In this document: positions 1-5,669 of the stretch, in pieces
Numbering within the stretch: position 1 is the stretch's first letter
Layout: each line of letters opens with the position of its first letter
NCBI GenBank assembly: GCA_026193435.1
Contig: JAPHUN010000162.1
Span: 1-6,239, forward strand
Direction: 5' to 3'
DNA from: Chlorobium sp.
GTDB lineage: Bacteria > Bacteroidota > Chlorobiia > Chlorobiales > Chlorobiaceae
DNA: 6,239 bases
The notes under the pieces: model-generated
Database searches by the model: none
What the model was told of the DNA's origin: nothing
The model's input: only the letters and a program-made list of their open reading frames with translations
Program-made: the position numbers and the translations under genes

Positions 1-231
1 ACAAAAAATTCCCTATTTCCTGACAGAGACACAAATACGAATAAAACATCCGGCCACAGAGCGGGAAGTAATGAAAATCGGAATGCTTACGGCTGGTATA
101 TCGCGACAGGCATTTCACTTGGCGCTTACACGGCTCTACTCTTCACCAAGCACAATGGTCCTTTTGCTCATAGGAGGCAGTTTCTCACCATTGAGGTAGA
201 GATCGACAAAGGGCGGTCGACCGATATTGAC
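1..231 (+). other. Open frame entering from left edge, possible 3' end of a gene (uncertain)
   Basis: Plus-strand frame 1 is open from the first base to a TAA at 229-231, giving about 76 codons with no start codon needed inside the window. The part lying left of the rodZ-like gene has a polar stretch and then a small aromatic/glycine-rich hydrophobic segment (residues about 30-48, NAYGWYIATGISLGAYTAL) that could be a membrane helix. The last 32 codons would lie antisense to the rodZ-like 3' end in register with its codons, which is typical of a shadow frame. I recognise no family. Either a convergent gene ends here with an unusually long overlap, or the frame is open by chance. The rest of 1-135 shows no hairpin that I can support as a terminator for the minus-strand gene. 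Confidence 0.15.
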
Positions 232-1035
232 CCATAACTTCCTCTTTGCCTCATATCTCAATACTTCTCCTGCCTTGAACGAGGCACCCGGATAGACCCT
301 GTCACCGTCATCAGCGATAATTTTTACCCAGCTGAGGTCTTGGGTAATATGGACAATCAGTACCTGCTGATAGGGAGAGTCCGGGGACTCCGGAAGAAAG
401 GAGACATCTTTTGCCCACGCTTCCTGCTTTACGGCAAGCTCAGGAGCGCTCTCCCCGGAGCCTTCTTGTGATGAATCGGCAAGCGCGACTGAATCCGGCT
501 CGACTATGGTGGGCTCAGGAATGGCCGGCAAAACCTCTGTTTCCTGATTCTGCCGGGAGTTCGTTTGAGGGTTTTCGTGTACTGCTGAAAACATAAAAAA
601 GCCGACAGCAAGAAGAACAATCACCAGAAAAACCGCACCGCCAACAAGCACAACCGGAGAAATCCCCGCTCCAGCGGAAGAAGCAGCGCCAAAAATACCC
701 GAGAAGCGCTCCCCCTTCTGAGAACTGTCTTCTTCTGGTGACTGCGTTTCCTTCCGGGACTTCAGATCGGTGGGAATACTGAGCTCGTCCCGGCAACTTT
801 CAATAAGCTGCGGGTCATCGACACCGATTACTTGAGCGTATTCTTTCAGAAAGGCATAAACGTAGGCTGAGGGCAGAAAGGTCAAATCTCCCGCCTCGAT
901 TTTCTCAAGATGATTTTTCTGTATTCTTGTCTCCGCACTGACTTCCTCGAGAGAAAGCCCCCTCTCTTTTCTGGCCTGAGTAAGTTTGCGTACCAGCAAG
1001 GCTCCGGCAGAACCAAATGTCATATCATCTGCCAT
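136..1035 (-). CDS. RodZ-like protein: N-terminal helix-turn-helix, single TM helix, C-terminal DUF4115 domain
   Basis: Numbered from the farthest start (GTG at 1042-1044, 302 aa), residues 18-80 form a Cro/RodZ-type helix-turn-helix (RKERGLSLEEVSAETRIQ, then HLEKIEAGD). Residues 81-128 are a polar linker and 129-152 a strong transmembrane helix. Residues 155-225 are a Pro/Glu/Ser-rich spacer, and 227-297 a beta-rich domain of DUF4115 type (SWVKIIADDGDRVYPG, then VNIGRPP and VDLYLNG). In characterised RodZ proteins the cytoplasmic HTH binds MreB and supports rod shape, with the C-terminus in the periplasm. That role here is inference from architecture, since no mreB lies in the window. RodZ-like proteins of this layout are often annotated simply as HTH or DUF4115 proteins. 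Three starts are possible: GTG at 1044, ATG at 1035 (chosen) and ATG at 1023. None has a good Shine-Dalgarno of its own; the only one nearby serves a short upstream frame. The gene is transcribed divergently from the CorC-like gene. Confidence 0.88.
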   Translation of the reverse strand: MADDMTFGSAGALLVRKLTQARKERGLSLEEVSAETRIQKNHLEKIEAGDLTFLPSAYVYAFLKEYAQVIGVDDPQLIESCRDELSIPTDLKSRKETQSPEEDSSQKGERFSGIFGAASSAGAGISPVVLVGGAVFLVIVLLAVGFFMFSAVHENPQTNSRQNQETEVLPAIPEPTIVEPDSVALADSSQEGSGESAPELAVKQEAWAKDVSFLPESPDSPYQQVLIVHITQDLSWVKIIADDGDRVYPGASFKAGEVLRYEAKRKLWVNIGRPPFVDLYLNGEKLPPMSKRTIVLGEE

Positions 1036-1063
1036 GAAACGCACTAAATTTAATGTGATCCAT
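1025..1063 (-). promoter_or_regulatory. Short upstream ORF overlapping the rodZ-like start region
   Basis: On the minus strand a GGAG (1072-1069) sits 5 nt ahead of an ATG (1063-1061). This opens a 12-codon frame, MDHIKFSAFHGR, ending with TGA at 1027-1025. The frame is out of register with the rodZ-like gene and overlaps its GTG and first ATG candidates. Its stop is separated by one base from the third in-frame ATG (1023-1021). This arrangement would allow translation to be coupled by termination and re-initiation. It is seen in the sequence, but function is inferred; chance is possible for a frame this short. Confidence 0.3.
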
Positions 1064-1166
1064 TACGTCTCCAGAATAGCACAAAACGCTCAATTTATGT
1101 AGTTTACAAAAAATATGCTGTCAGGACAATTGAAATAACAACATATTTTGTCGATCGCATCTGCTC

Positions 1167-1190
1167 TTTCAGGATATAACTCCAACACTG
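1167..1190 (+). repeat. Intergenic TTTCAGGA...CACTG element, copy A
   Basis: TTTCAGG (1167-1173), 12 bases, then CACTG (1186-1190). It shares the 11-mer CTTTCAGGATA with copy B. It overlaps an inverted repeat, TCAGGATA (1169-1176) with TATCCTGA (1192-1199), 8 bp perfect around a 15-nt loop. This is the most diverged of the three long copies in its central part. Confidence 0.45.
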
Positions 1191-1343
1191 CTATCCTGAG
1201 CCCTTCGCCATTCTTCCTCTCAAGCTGTTTTGCTGCCTGCTTCTCTTGGGGATTTTTTATCTATCTTATTTGATTATTACCTGTACCTGATTTGAAAGAC
1301 GCTGTTTTCTGACACCCTCAGTGACCTCAAGCGATCACACTCC

Positions 1344-1369
1344 TTTCAGGATAAGACAGGCGCACTGAG
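1344..1369 (+). repeat. Intergenic TTTCAGGA...CACTGA element, copy B
   Basis: TTTCAGG (1344-1350), 12 bases, then CACTGAG (1363-1369), ending 33 bp before the CorC-like start codon. Against copy C the element differs by one missing base and two substitutions between TTTCAGGA and CACTGA. The CACTGAG end is also inverted-complementary to CTCAGTG at 1317-1323. Function is unknown: a regulator site, part of a promoter, or a small dispersed repeat are all possible. Confidence 0.55.
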
Positions 1370-1383
1370 CTTCATACATTTCA

Positions 1384-1396
1384 GGCACGTTGTGCC
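1384..1396 (+). promoter_or_regulatory. Small hairpin immediately upstream of the CorC-like start
   Basis: GGCAC (1384-1388), a GTT loop and GTGCC (1392-1396) form a perfect 5-bp GC-rich stem that ends 6 nt before the ATG at 1403. No Shine-Dalgarno-like purine run separates the stem from the start codon. If transcribed, the hairpin would occupy the ribosome landing site. As DNA, it could also be a small operator-like palindrome. Confidence 0.35.
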
Positions 1397-1402
1397 ACAC
1401 CT

Positions 1403-2722
1403 ATGAACTCCGATATAGTAGAACTGTTTATATTATTCTGCCTGATACTGGCTAACGGATTCTTTTCGATGGCCGAATTTGCGATCATTTCTTCAAGTGA
1501 AGCCAAACTGCATGAATTACGTGACGCGGGTATAGCCGGTGCGTCCATGGTTATCGACCTGCTTGAGAAGCCCGGAAGATTCCTTTCCGCCATACAGGTA
1601 GGCATCACCCTTATCGCCACCCTCGCGGGTGCATTCAGCGGTATCAGTTTCTCCGAACCTGTCGCGAAAATAATCAGAGACATCGAACCCATTGCGCCAT
1701 ACAGCAAAGAACTGGCTCTCGGCCTGGTTGTTTTGGGGGTCACCTATGTCACGCTCATCATCGGCGAACTCGCTCCGAAAAAAATAGCGCTGCAGCATCC
1801 GGAAAAAATAGCGATCAAAATCGGACGCAGTATCGACATGATCTGCAGAATAAGCTCGCCGATAGTTCACCTTATCAACGGCTCAACCAACATCGTCCTG
1901 AAAATCATAGGCATCAGAAATACTGAAAAGCCTCTTGTGAGCGATCAGGAGGTCATGCTCATGATAAAACAGGGCGCAAAAAAAGGCGTTTTTGAATCGG
2001 TTGAATACGAGATGATTTCAAGAATATTCCGTATGAGCGACAAGCGGGCAAGTTCAATGATGACGCCGAAAAGCGAGATCGAGTGGCTCGACCTCAATGC
2101 GCCGGAAGACACTTTGACAGCCAAACTGCTGGCCAGCGGCCGCTCACACTTCCCTGTTTCAGAAGGAGGGCTTGACCACCTGAGAGGAGTTGTACGCTCA
2201 CTTGACCTGGTCAACAAGCAACTGCTCGAACCGGGCAATCTGAAAGCGTCCATACGCAACGCGATGAAACCACCACTTTTTGTACCGGAATCCGTTCCCG
2301 CATTTCAGGTGCTTGAACTTTTCAAGGAAAACAGAGCCCATCTCGCGCTGGTCATCGACGAACACGGCTCGGTACAGGGCGCAATCACGCTCACTGACGT
2401 ACTTGAAAGTATCGTGGGGGATATTCCCGCTGATGATCTTGAGGGAACAAAAAAAATCGTACAAAGAAGTGAGCGAACCTGGATTATTGACGGCCTGCTT
2501 CCTGTCGATGACTTTATCTCGGAATTTGATCTTGACAACTTCCTCGACGAGGAAGATCCCCGATACGATACCATGGGAGGATTTCTCATGACCAAGCTGG
2601 AGAAGATGCCTTCAGTCATGGATACGCTCGAATGGCAGAACATGCTTTTCAAGGTTATCAAAATGAACGGACAGCGGGTAGGAAAAATACTGGTGATATT
2701 CAATACCGAAAGCTCGAACTGA
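1403..2722 (+). CDS. CorC/TlyC (HlyC/CorC) family protein: CNNM (DUF21) - CBS pair - CorC_HlyC
   Basis: This is a 439-aa inner-membrane protein with the full family layout. The CNNM/DUF21 membrane domain covers about residues 5-190, with helices near 5-28, 60-80, 102-125 and 128-150. Family motifs visible there are ANGFFSMAEFAI (17-28), SAIQVGITL (62-70) and GELAPKKIAL (121-130). Two cytoplasmic CBS domains follow, at about 216-275 (starting MMTPKSEIEWL) and 283-345 (VIDEHGSVQGAITLTDVLESIVGDI region). A CorC_HlyC domain occupies about 352-436. Characterised relatives take part in Mg2+/Co2+ efflux or resistance; the older 'hemolysin' label is not supported as a function. The start fits because the first helix begins at once, although there is no clear Shine-Dalgarno and a hairpin sits just upstream. 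It lies 186 bp ahead of ndk, too far to assume one transcript. The exact ion cannot be read from sequence. Confidence 0.92.
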   Translation: MNSDIVELFILFCLILANGFFSMAEFAIISSSEAKLHELRDAGIAGASMVIDLLEKPGRFLSAIQVGITLIATLAGAFSGISFSEPVAKIIRDIEPIAPYSKELALGLVVLGVTYVTLIIGELAPKKIALQHPEKIAIKIGRSIDMICRISSPIVHLINGSTNIVLKIIGIRNTEKPLVSDQEVMLMIKQGAKKGVFESVEYEMISRIFRMSDKRASSMMTPKSEIEWLDLNAPEDTLTAKLLASGRSHFPVSEGGLDHLRGVVRSLDLVNKQLLEPGNLKASIRNAMKPPLFVPESVPAFQVLELFKENRAHLALVIDEHGSVQGAITLTDVLESIVGDIPADDLEGTKKIVQRSERTWIIDGLLPVDDFISEFDLDNFLDEEDPRYDTMGGFLMTKLEKMPSVMDTLEWQNMLFKVIKMNGQRVGKILVIFNTESSN

Positions 2723-2724
2723 CC

Positions 2725-2751
2725 TGAACGCATCCGGATCCTGCTCGTTCA
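2725..2751 (+). terminator. Possible weak hairpin terminator after the CorC-like gene
   Basis: TGAACG (2725-2730) and CGTTCA (2746-2751) form a 6-bp stem whose 15-nt loop contains the palindrome ATCCGGAT (2732-2739). It begins 3 nt after the stop codon, but only three T residues follow it. An intrinsic terminator is therefore only a possibility. Confidence 0.25.
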
Positions 2752-2796
2752 TTTACCAGACAGGCAACTGACTTGATATGTCATGCGCTGCCGTTC

Positions 2797-2820
2797 TTTC
2801 AGGACAAGCAGGCACACTGA
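2797..2820 (+). repeat. Intergenic TTTCAGGA...CACTGA element, copy C
   Basis: TTTCAGG (2797-2803), 11 bases, then CACTGA (2815-2820), in the gap ahead of ndk and 88 bp before its start codon. It is nearly identical to copy B (CAAG.CAGGC shared in the middle). It is framed by a 6-bp inverted repeat, GTTCTT (2793-2798) and AAGAAC (2824-2829). Both plus-strand genes are thus preceded by the same element in the same orientation. Confidence 0.5.
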
Positions 2821-2908
2821 ACGAAGAACTTCCATATTCTGACAACATTATGTATCTTCGCTCACGTCATTACAGACAATCACACATCTAATTCTAAATC
2901 ATATTCTG

Positions 2909-3334
2909 ATGGAAAGAACACTTACTATTCTTAAACCGGATTGCGTCCGCAAACAGCTCATTGGAGCGGTAATCGACAAAATCGAGCGCGCAGGGTTTCG
3001 CGTCGTCGCCATGAAAAAAACAAAACTGACAACAGAAACCGCAGGGGCTTTTTACGCTGTTCACAGAGAGCGGCCGTTCTTCGGCGAACTTGTCGAGTTC
3101 ATGTCCTCAGGCCCCTGTGTTCCTATGATCCTTGAAAAAGAAAACGCCGTAGAGGATTTCCGTAAACTTATCGGAGCAACCGATCCGGCAGAAGCTGAAG
3201 AAGGAACGGTCCGCAAGCTCTACGCAGACAGCAAAGGTGAAAACATCGTGCACGGTTCAGATTCTGAAGAAAACGCACAGATAGAATCATCGTTCTTTTT
3301 CTCAACAGAAGAAGCCGTCCGGGTCAACAACTGA
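2909..3334 (+). CDS. ndk: Nucleoside diphosphate kinase
   Basis: Ndk transfers the gamma phosphate from ATP to other (d)NDPs through a phosphohistidine, balancing NTP and dNTP pools in the cytoplasm. The 141-aa protein is of normal length. It begins with [10 protein letters not shown] (Lys9 contacts the phosphates). It carries [11 protein letters not shown] (48-58, with Tyr49 and His52) and [10 protein letters not shown] (84-93, Arg85), then GTVR (99-102). The signature NIVHGSDS (112-119) contains the catalytic His115 and the nucleotide-contacting Asn112. All expected active-site residues are present, so the enzyme should be active. The ATG at 2909 is fixed by the family N-terminus, although the upstream bases (AATCATATTCTG) show no Shine-Dalgarno. 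The gene stands alone, 186 bp after the CorC-like gene and convergent with the carboxypeptidase gene. Confidence 0.97.
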
Positions 3335-3358
3335 TTCCAACCGGATAGCACATACTCG

Positions 3359-3446
3359 TCAAGCCCCATAACCCATCTTTTTGATTTCTCGGGGCTTGAC
3401 ATATATCCTCCATGCGATCAGGACACAAGGTGATGGGGCTTTTTTT
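3359..3446 (+). terminator. Competing hairpin arms and T tract downstream of ndk
   Basis: TCAAGCCCC (3359-3367) can pair with GGGGCTTGA (3391-3399), a 9-bp perfect stem with a 23-nt loop but no T run after it. The same 5' arm, read as AAGCCCCAT (3361-3369), can instead pair with ATGGGGCTT (3433-3441), which leads directly into a seven-T tract (3440-3446). A smaller local stem, CTCCAT (3408-3413) with ATGGGG (3433-3438, one G-U pair), could also stand before the T tract. This probably ends ndk transcription, but which fold forms is not decided by reading. On the minus strand no T run follows these arms, so it is not a convincing two-way terminator. Confidence 0.45.
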
Positions 3447-3477
3447 GACTTTTGACCTTTGCCTTTTTACTTTGCTT
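3444..3477. repeat. Degenerate heptanucleotide tandem array
   Basis: Successive 7-base units TTTGACT (3444-3450), TTTGACC (3451-3457), TTTGCCT (3458-3464) and TTTTACT (3465-3471), then TTTGCTT (3471-3477, sharing one base with the unit before). The array ends just before the stop codon of the carboxypeptidase gene at 3481. It appears as a T-rich, G-poor tract on the plus strand between convergent genes. It is too degenerate to be a recent expansion. Confidence 0.5.
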
Positions 3478-3480
3478 CTC

Positions 3481-4395
3481 CTACTTCAATTCTTTTCCCA
3501 GTAACATGAGCGGTTTGGTCTCCTGCCGGGTCACCGGATGGCCTGAACCCTTTGTTCGCTGTCGCATTGAAAATCCTTTTTCAAACATCTGCTCAGCAAG
3601 CGCCCAACGTTTACGCCCTGCCTTGAGCATGACAAGAACCATATCCTTCTCGCCCTTTTTCGCCCTGGCAATAAGGCACCTGCCCGCCTTCATGGTATAT
3701 CCGGTCTTAATACCGACAGCGTACTGATACTTCCCGAGGAGTTTGTTGCTCGACCTGAGGGTATACTTTTTGCTTGTGTTCTGTTCGAAAAAAGATATTG
3801 AATCCAGTGCAGCTATACGGTTGAAAATCTCGTTGCCTATAGCATACTCGGAAAGCCGCAGCAGATCCCGCGCAGTCGAGTAGTGCCCTGCATAGAGATC
3901 CCTGTCAAACCCCGCCGGATTGGTAAAGTTTGAATTTCTCATACCTATCTTCTTTGCCTTGCGGTTCATCATCCCGGCAAAACCCTGTACACTTCCGCCC
4001 AGATAGATCGCAATGGCAAAAGCGGCATCATTGCTTGACCGCACCATAGACGCCTTGACAAGATCAACAAGACGTATCCTCTCTCCTGCCTGAAAACCGG
4101 CCTTTGTCGGTTCTACAACTGTCGCCTCTTTCGGGATCACCACATAATCTCCGAGTTTACCGCTTTCAATCGCCATAATTGAGGTAAGAATTTTTGTCAG
4201 GCTCGCCGGCTGAATACGCTTTCCGGTATTCTTTGACATGAGAATCTCGGATGTACTGATATCCTTGAGAATGTAGGAATTGATTTCCTGTTCAAAATCA
4301 AGCGTGTCAGGCTGAGTAGCCGATCCGGCGTATGAACCGGGCTGAAAGGCAAGTATCAGAAGGGATATAAGCGCGAAAACGCGGAGAGAACGCAT
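3481..4395 (-). CDS. D-alanyl-D-alanine carboxypeptidase, peptidase S11 (PBP5/6-like, short form)
   Basis: A periplasmic serine peptidase that would remove the terminal D-Ala from peptidoglycan pentapeptides and limit cross-linking. Numbered from the most upstream ATG (4423-4425, 314 aa), the active-site motifs are all present: SLTK (75-78, nucleophile Ser75, base Lys78), SSN (130-132) and KTGYT (240-244). The family stretch FTNPAGFD (167-174) is also visible. I chose the ATG at 4393-4395 because it follows AGGA closely. It also gives a clean signal peptide: MRSLR, a hydrophobic core of about 12 residues, then a likely cut near SYA/GS. The longer form would add MRRIMRRAGT. The protein ends about 70 residues after KTG. 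It therefore lacks the extra beta domain and amphipathic anchor of E. coli PBP5 (about 400 aa) and is probably soluble or loosely held. A 3' overlap with other genes is absent. Its own promoter is likely in the gap to the AI-2E-like gene, but I see only weak boxes. Confidence 0.93.
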   Translation of the reverse strand: MRSLRVFALISLLILAFQPGSYAGSATQPDTLDFEQEINSYILKDISTSEILMSKNTGKRIQPASLTKILTSIMAIESGKLGDYVVIPKEATVVEPTKAGFQAGERIRLVDLVKASMVRSSNDAAFAIAIYLGGSVQGFAGMMNRKAKKIGMRNSNFTNPAGFDRDLYAGHYSTARDLLRLSEYAIGNEIFNRIAALDSISFFEQNTSKKYTLRSSNKLLGKYQYAVGIKTGYTMKAGRCLIARAKKGEKDMVLVMLKAGRKRWALAEQMFEKGFSMRQRTKGSGHPVTRQETKPLMLLGKELK

Positions 4396-4523
4396 TGTTC
4401 CTGCTCTTCTCATGATGCGACGCATAGATGGAATTTCATAACGTATTCATACTCATCAGGCACTTTTGCCGATTGCCACATACTATCTGGTCTTCGTCAC
4501 TGCAACCGGCGGCATAGCTCATG

Positions 4524-5669
4524 TCAAAAAGATTCATCATTTCCTTCTCTTTCACTGCAGGGGTCCGGATGCTTCACGGCATAGAGATATTCCTTGAACG
4601 TTTCACCGTAAATTTCCCATACAGTAATAAACAATGCGGCAATAACCGGTCCTACGATGAATCCCGATATACCGAACAGACTTATGCCCCCGAAGGTTCC
4701 AAAGAAAATCAGCAGTTCGTGCATTTTGGTATCCCTTCCGACAAGAACGGGCCTCAGGATGTTATCGACACTGCTCACCAGCAGACCGCAAAACAGCAGC
4801 AGACCGGTCGCGGACACATACTCCCCAGTCGCATAGAGATAGAGAACCGCTGGACCCCAGACAAGGCCTGAACCGATTATCGGTATGATAGAAAGCACCG
4901 TCATGACCGCGCCCCAGAAGATGGCGCTCTCAATCCCGGCAACCTTCAAGGCCAGGCCGGCAAGACCTCCCTGAAGAATACCGATGACAAATGTTCCGCG
5001 TATGGTCGCCCCGGTAACCGAGGTAAACTTGTCGAGCATGCGCGACTGATCCCGTTCACCAAGAGGCAGATAGTAGAGAACGGACTTGAGCATGTCCCGG
5101 CCATCCTTTAGGAAAAAAAACATGGTATAGAAAAACACGAACATCATAAACAGCGTGTGAACCGTCGAGAGCGTAAACGAGGAGAGGTTCTCAAACAGGA
5201 ACGTACTCATATTTCCTACAAGTTCACCGAGCCGTTGCAGGATCTCATCACTGTATTCGATGATTGTTTCAGAGTAAGGCAGCGAGCTGATAATATCATG
5301 AAAGGCTGTTGGCTGTTCGAGCCATTGTTCAATCCATGGCCCGACCGAACGGCTGACCTTGATCGCTTCGGCAGCCACGATACCAAGCAGGGCAAGCAAG
5401 GGAAATATCAGAATCAATGCCATGGTGAGAATGGTCATCGCCGAGCTGATACTTCTGCGCCCCCTGAACAGGGATTCAAACCATCGAAACAACGGCATTG
5501 CAAGCCCTGAAAAAATCGCAGCAATCAGAATCACCATGAGAAAATCATAAATCATGGAAATAAAAATCACTGAGATCAGCAGGACAACGATCAGGAGAAC
5601 GATATTGTTCAGTGCTGTTTTTTGCATAGGAGTATCCAATGATAAGGGGTTCTTCTCTATCATAACCAT
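4524..5669 (-). CDS. AI-2E (PerM/DUF20, UPF0118) family membrane protein
   Basis: A 381-aa multi-spanning inner-membrane protein. Hydrophobic segments lie near residues 21-41, 40-58, 75-102, 165-187, 222-245, 248-278, 284-300 and 315-350. A soluble loop of about 60 residues (105-165) sits between the third and fourth, as the family shows. Family signatures are visible at IIPIIGSGLVWGPAVLYLY (261-279), DNILRPVLVGRDTKMHELL (302-320) and GGISLFGISGFIVGPV (327-342). Relatives have been linked to autoinducer-2 export, Na+/H+ antiport or unknown permease roles, so the substrate here is open. The rsmE stop codon overlaps the start region: ATG at 5669-5667 gives a 10-bp overlap, and ATG at 5663-5661 gives an exact ATGA overlap. 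A third ATG at 5627-5625 is preceded by GGA at a fair distance. The overlap implies translational coupling with rsmE. Confidence 0.9.
   Translation of the reverse strand: MVMIEKNPLSLDTPMQKTALNNIVLLIVVLLISVIFISMIYDFLMVILIAAIFSGLAMPLFRWFESLFRGRRSISSAMTILTMALILIFPLLALLGIVAAEAIKVSRSVGPWIEQWLEQPTAFHDIISSLPYSETIIEYSDEILQRLGELVGNMSTFLFENLSSFTLSTVHTLFMMFVFFYTMFFFLKDGRDMLKSVLYYLPLGERDQSRMLDKFTSVTGATIRGTFVIGILQGGLAGLALKVAGIESAIFWGAVMTVLSIIPIIGSGLVWGPAVLYLYATGEYVSATGLLLFCGLLVSSVDNILRPVLVGRDTKMHELLIFFGTFGGISLFGISGFIVGPVIAALFITVWEIYGETFKEYLYAVKHPDPCSEREGNDESF

Larger units (their letters stand above)
1045..1402. other. Divergent intergenic region between rodZ-like and CorC-like genes
   Basis: This 358-bp stretch holds no gene I can support. 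It must carry promoters for both flanking genes. A weak candidate for the rodZ-like gene on the minus strand is TTGTCC, 17 bp, then TAAACT (within about 1092-1132). For the plus strand, AAGACA (1353-1358) and TACATT (1375-1380) are spaced by 16 bp but each matches the consensus only partly. The segment 1081-1150 is AT-rich and contains an 8-bp inverted repeat, AAAATATG (1110-1117) and CATATTTT (1142-1149). Further right lie two copies of a TTTCAGGATA element and a hairpin directly before the CorC-like start, listed separately. Confidence 0.5.

Noticed and set aside
1..118. Minus-strand frame starting GTG at 118 and open to the left edge
   Set aside because: It has no ribosome binding site, the translation is rich in Cys, Tyr and Arg with no recognisable pattern, and only 39 codons are visible.
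71..199. Plus-strand ATG frame whose first residues (MKIGMLTAG) resemble the start of phosphofructokinase
   Set aside because: The likeness ends after nine residues, and the frame stops after 42 codons, mostly antisense to the rodZ-like gene. It is chance similarity.
1381..1870. Long minus-strand open frames inside the CorC-like gene (1381-1743, 1517-1870)
   Set aside because: They lie wholly or almost wholly antisense to a well-supported gene, have no ribosome binding site, and show no recognisable protein features.
1403..2722. Hemolysin function for the CorC/TlyC-type protein
   Set aside because: The label comes from an old annotation of the family. The CNNM-CBS-CorC_HlyC layout points to ion transport or its control, and no toxin feature is seen.
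3396..3401. Perfect TTGACA on the plus strand after ndk
   Set aside because: No -10-like hexamer lies 16-18 bp downstream (CAGGAC region), and there is no plus-strand gene to drive. The bases belong to the hairpin arm.
4523..4528. TTGACA on the minus strand overlapping the AI-2E-like stop codon, a possible -35 for the carboxypeptidase gene
   Set aside because: At 17-bp spacing the -10 position reads TGCAGT, a poor match. A better TAGTAT lies too far away.
4521..5550. Plus-strand open frames opposite the AI-2E-like gene
   Set aside because: Shadows of a gene with clear family motifs on the minus strand; the translations have low-complexity polar composition.
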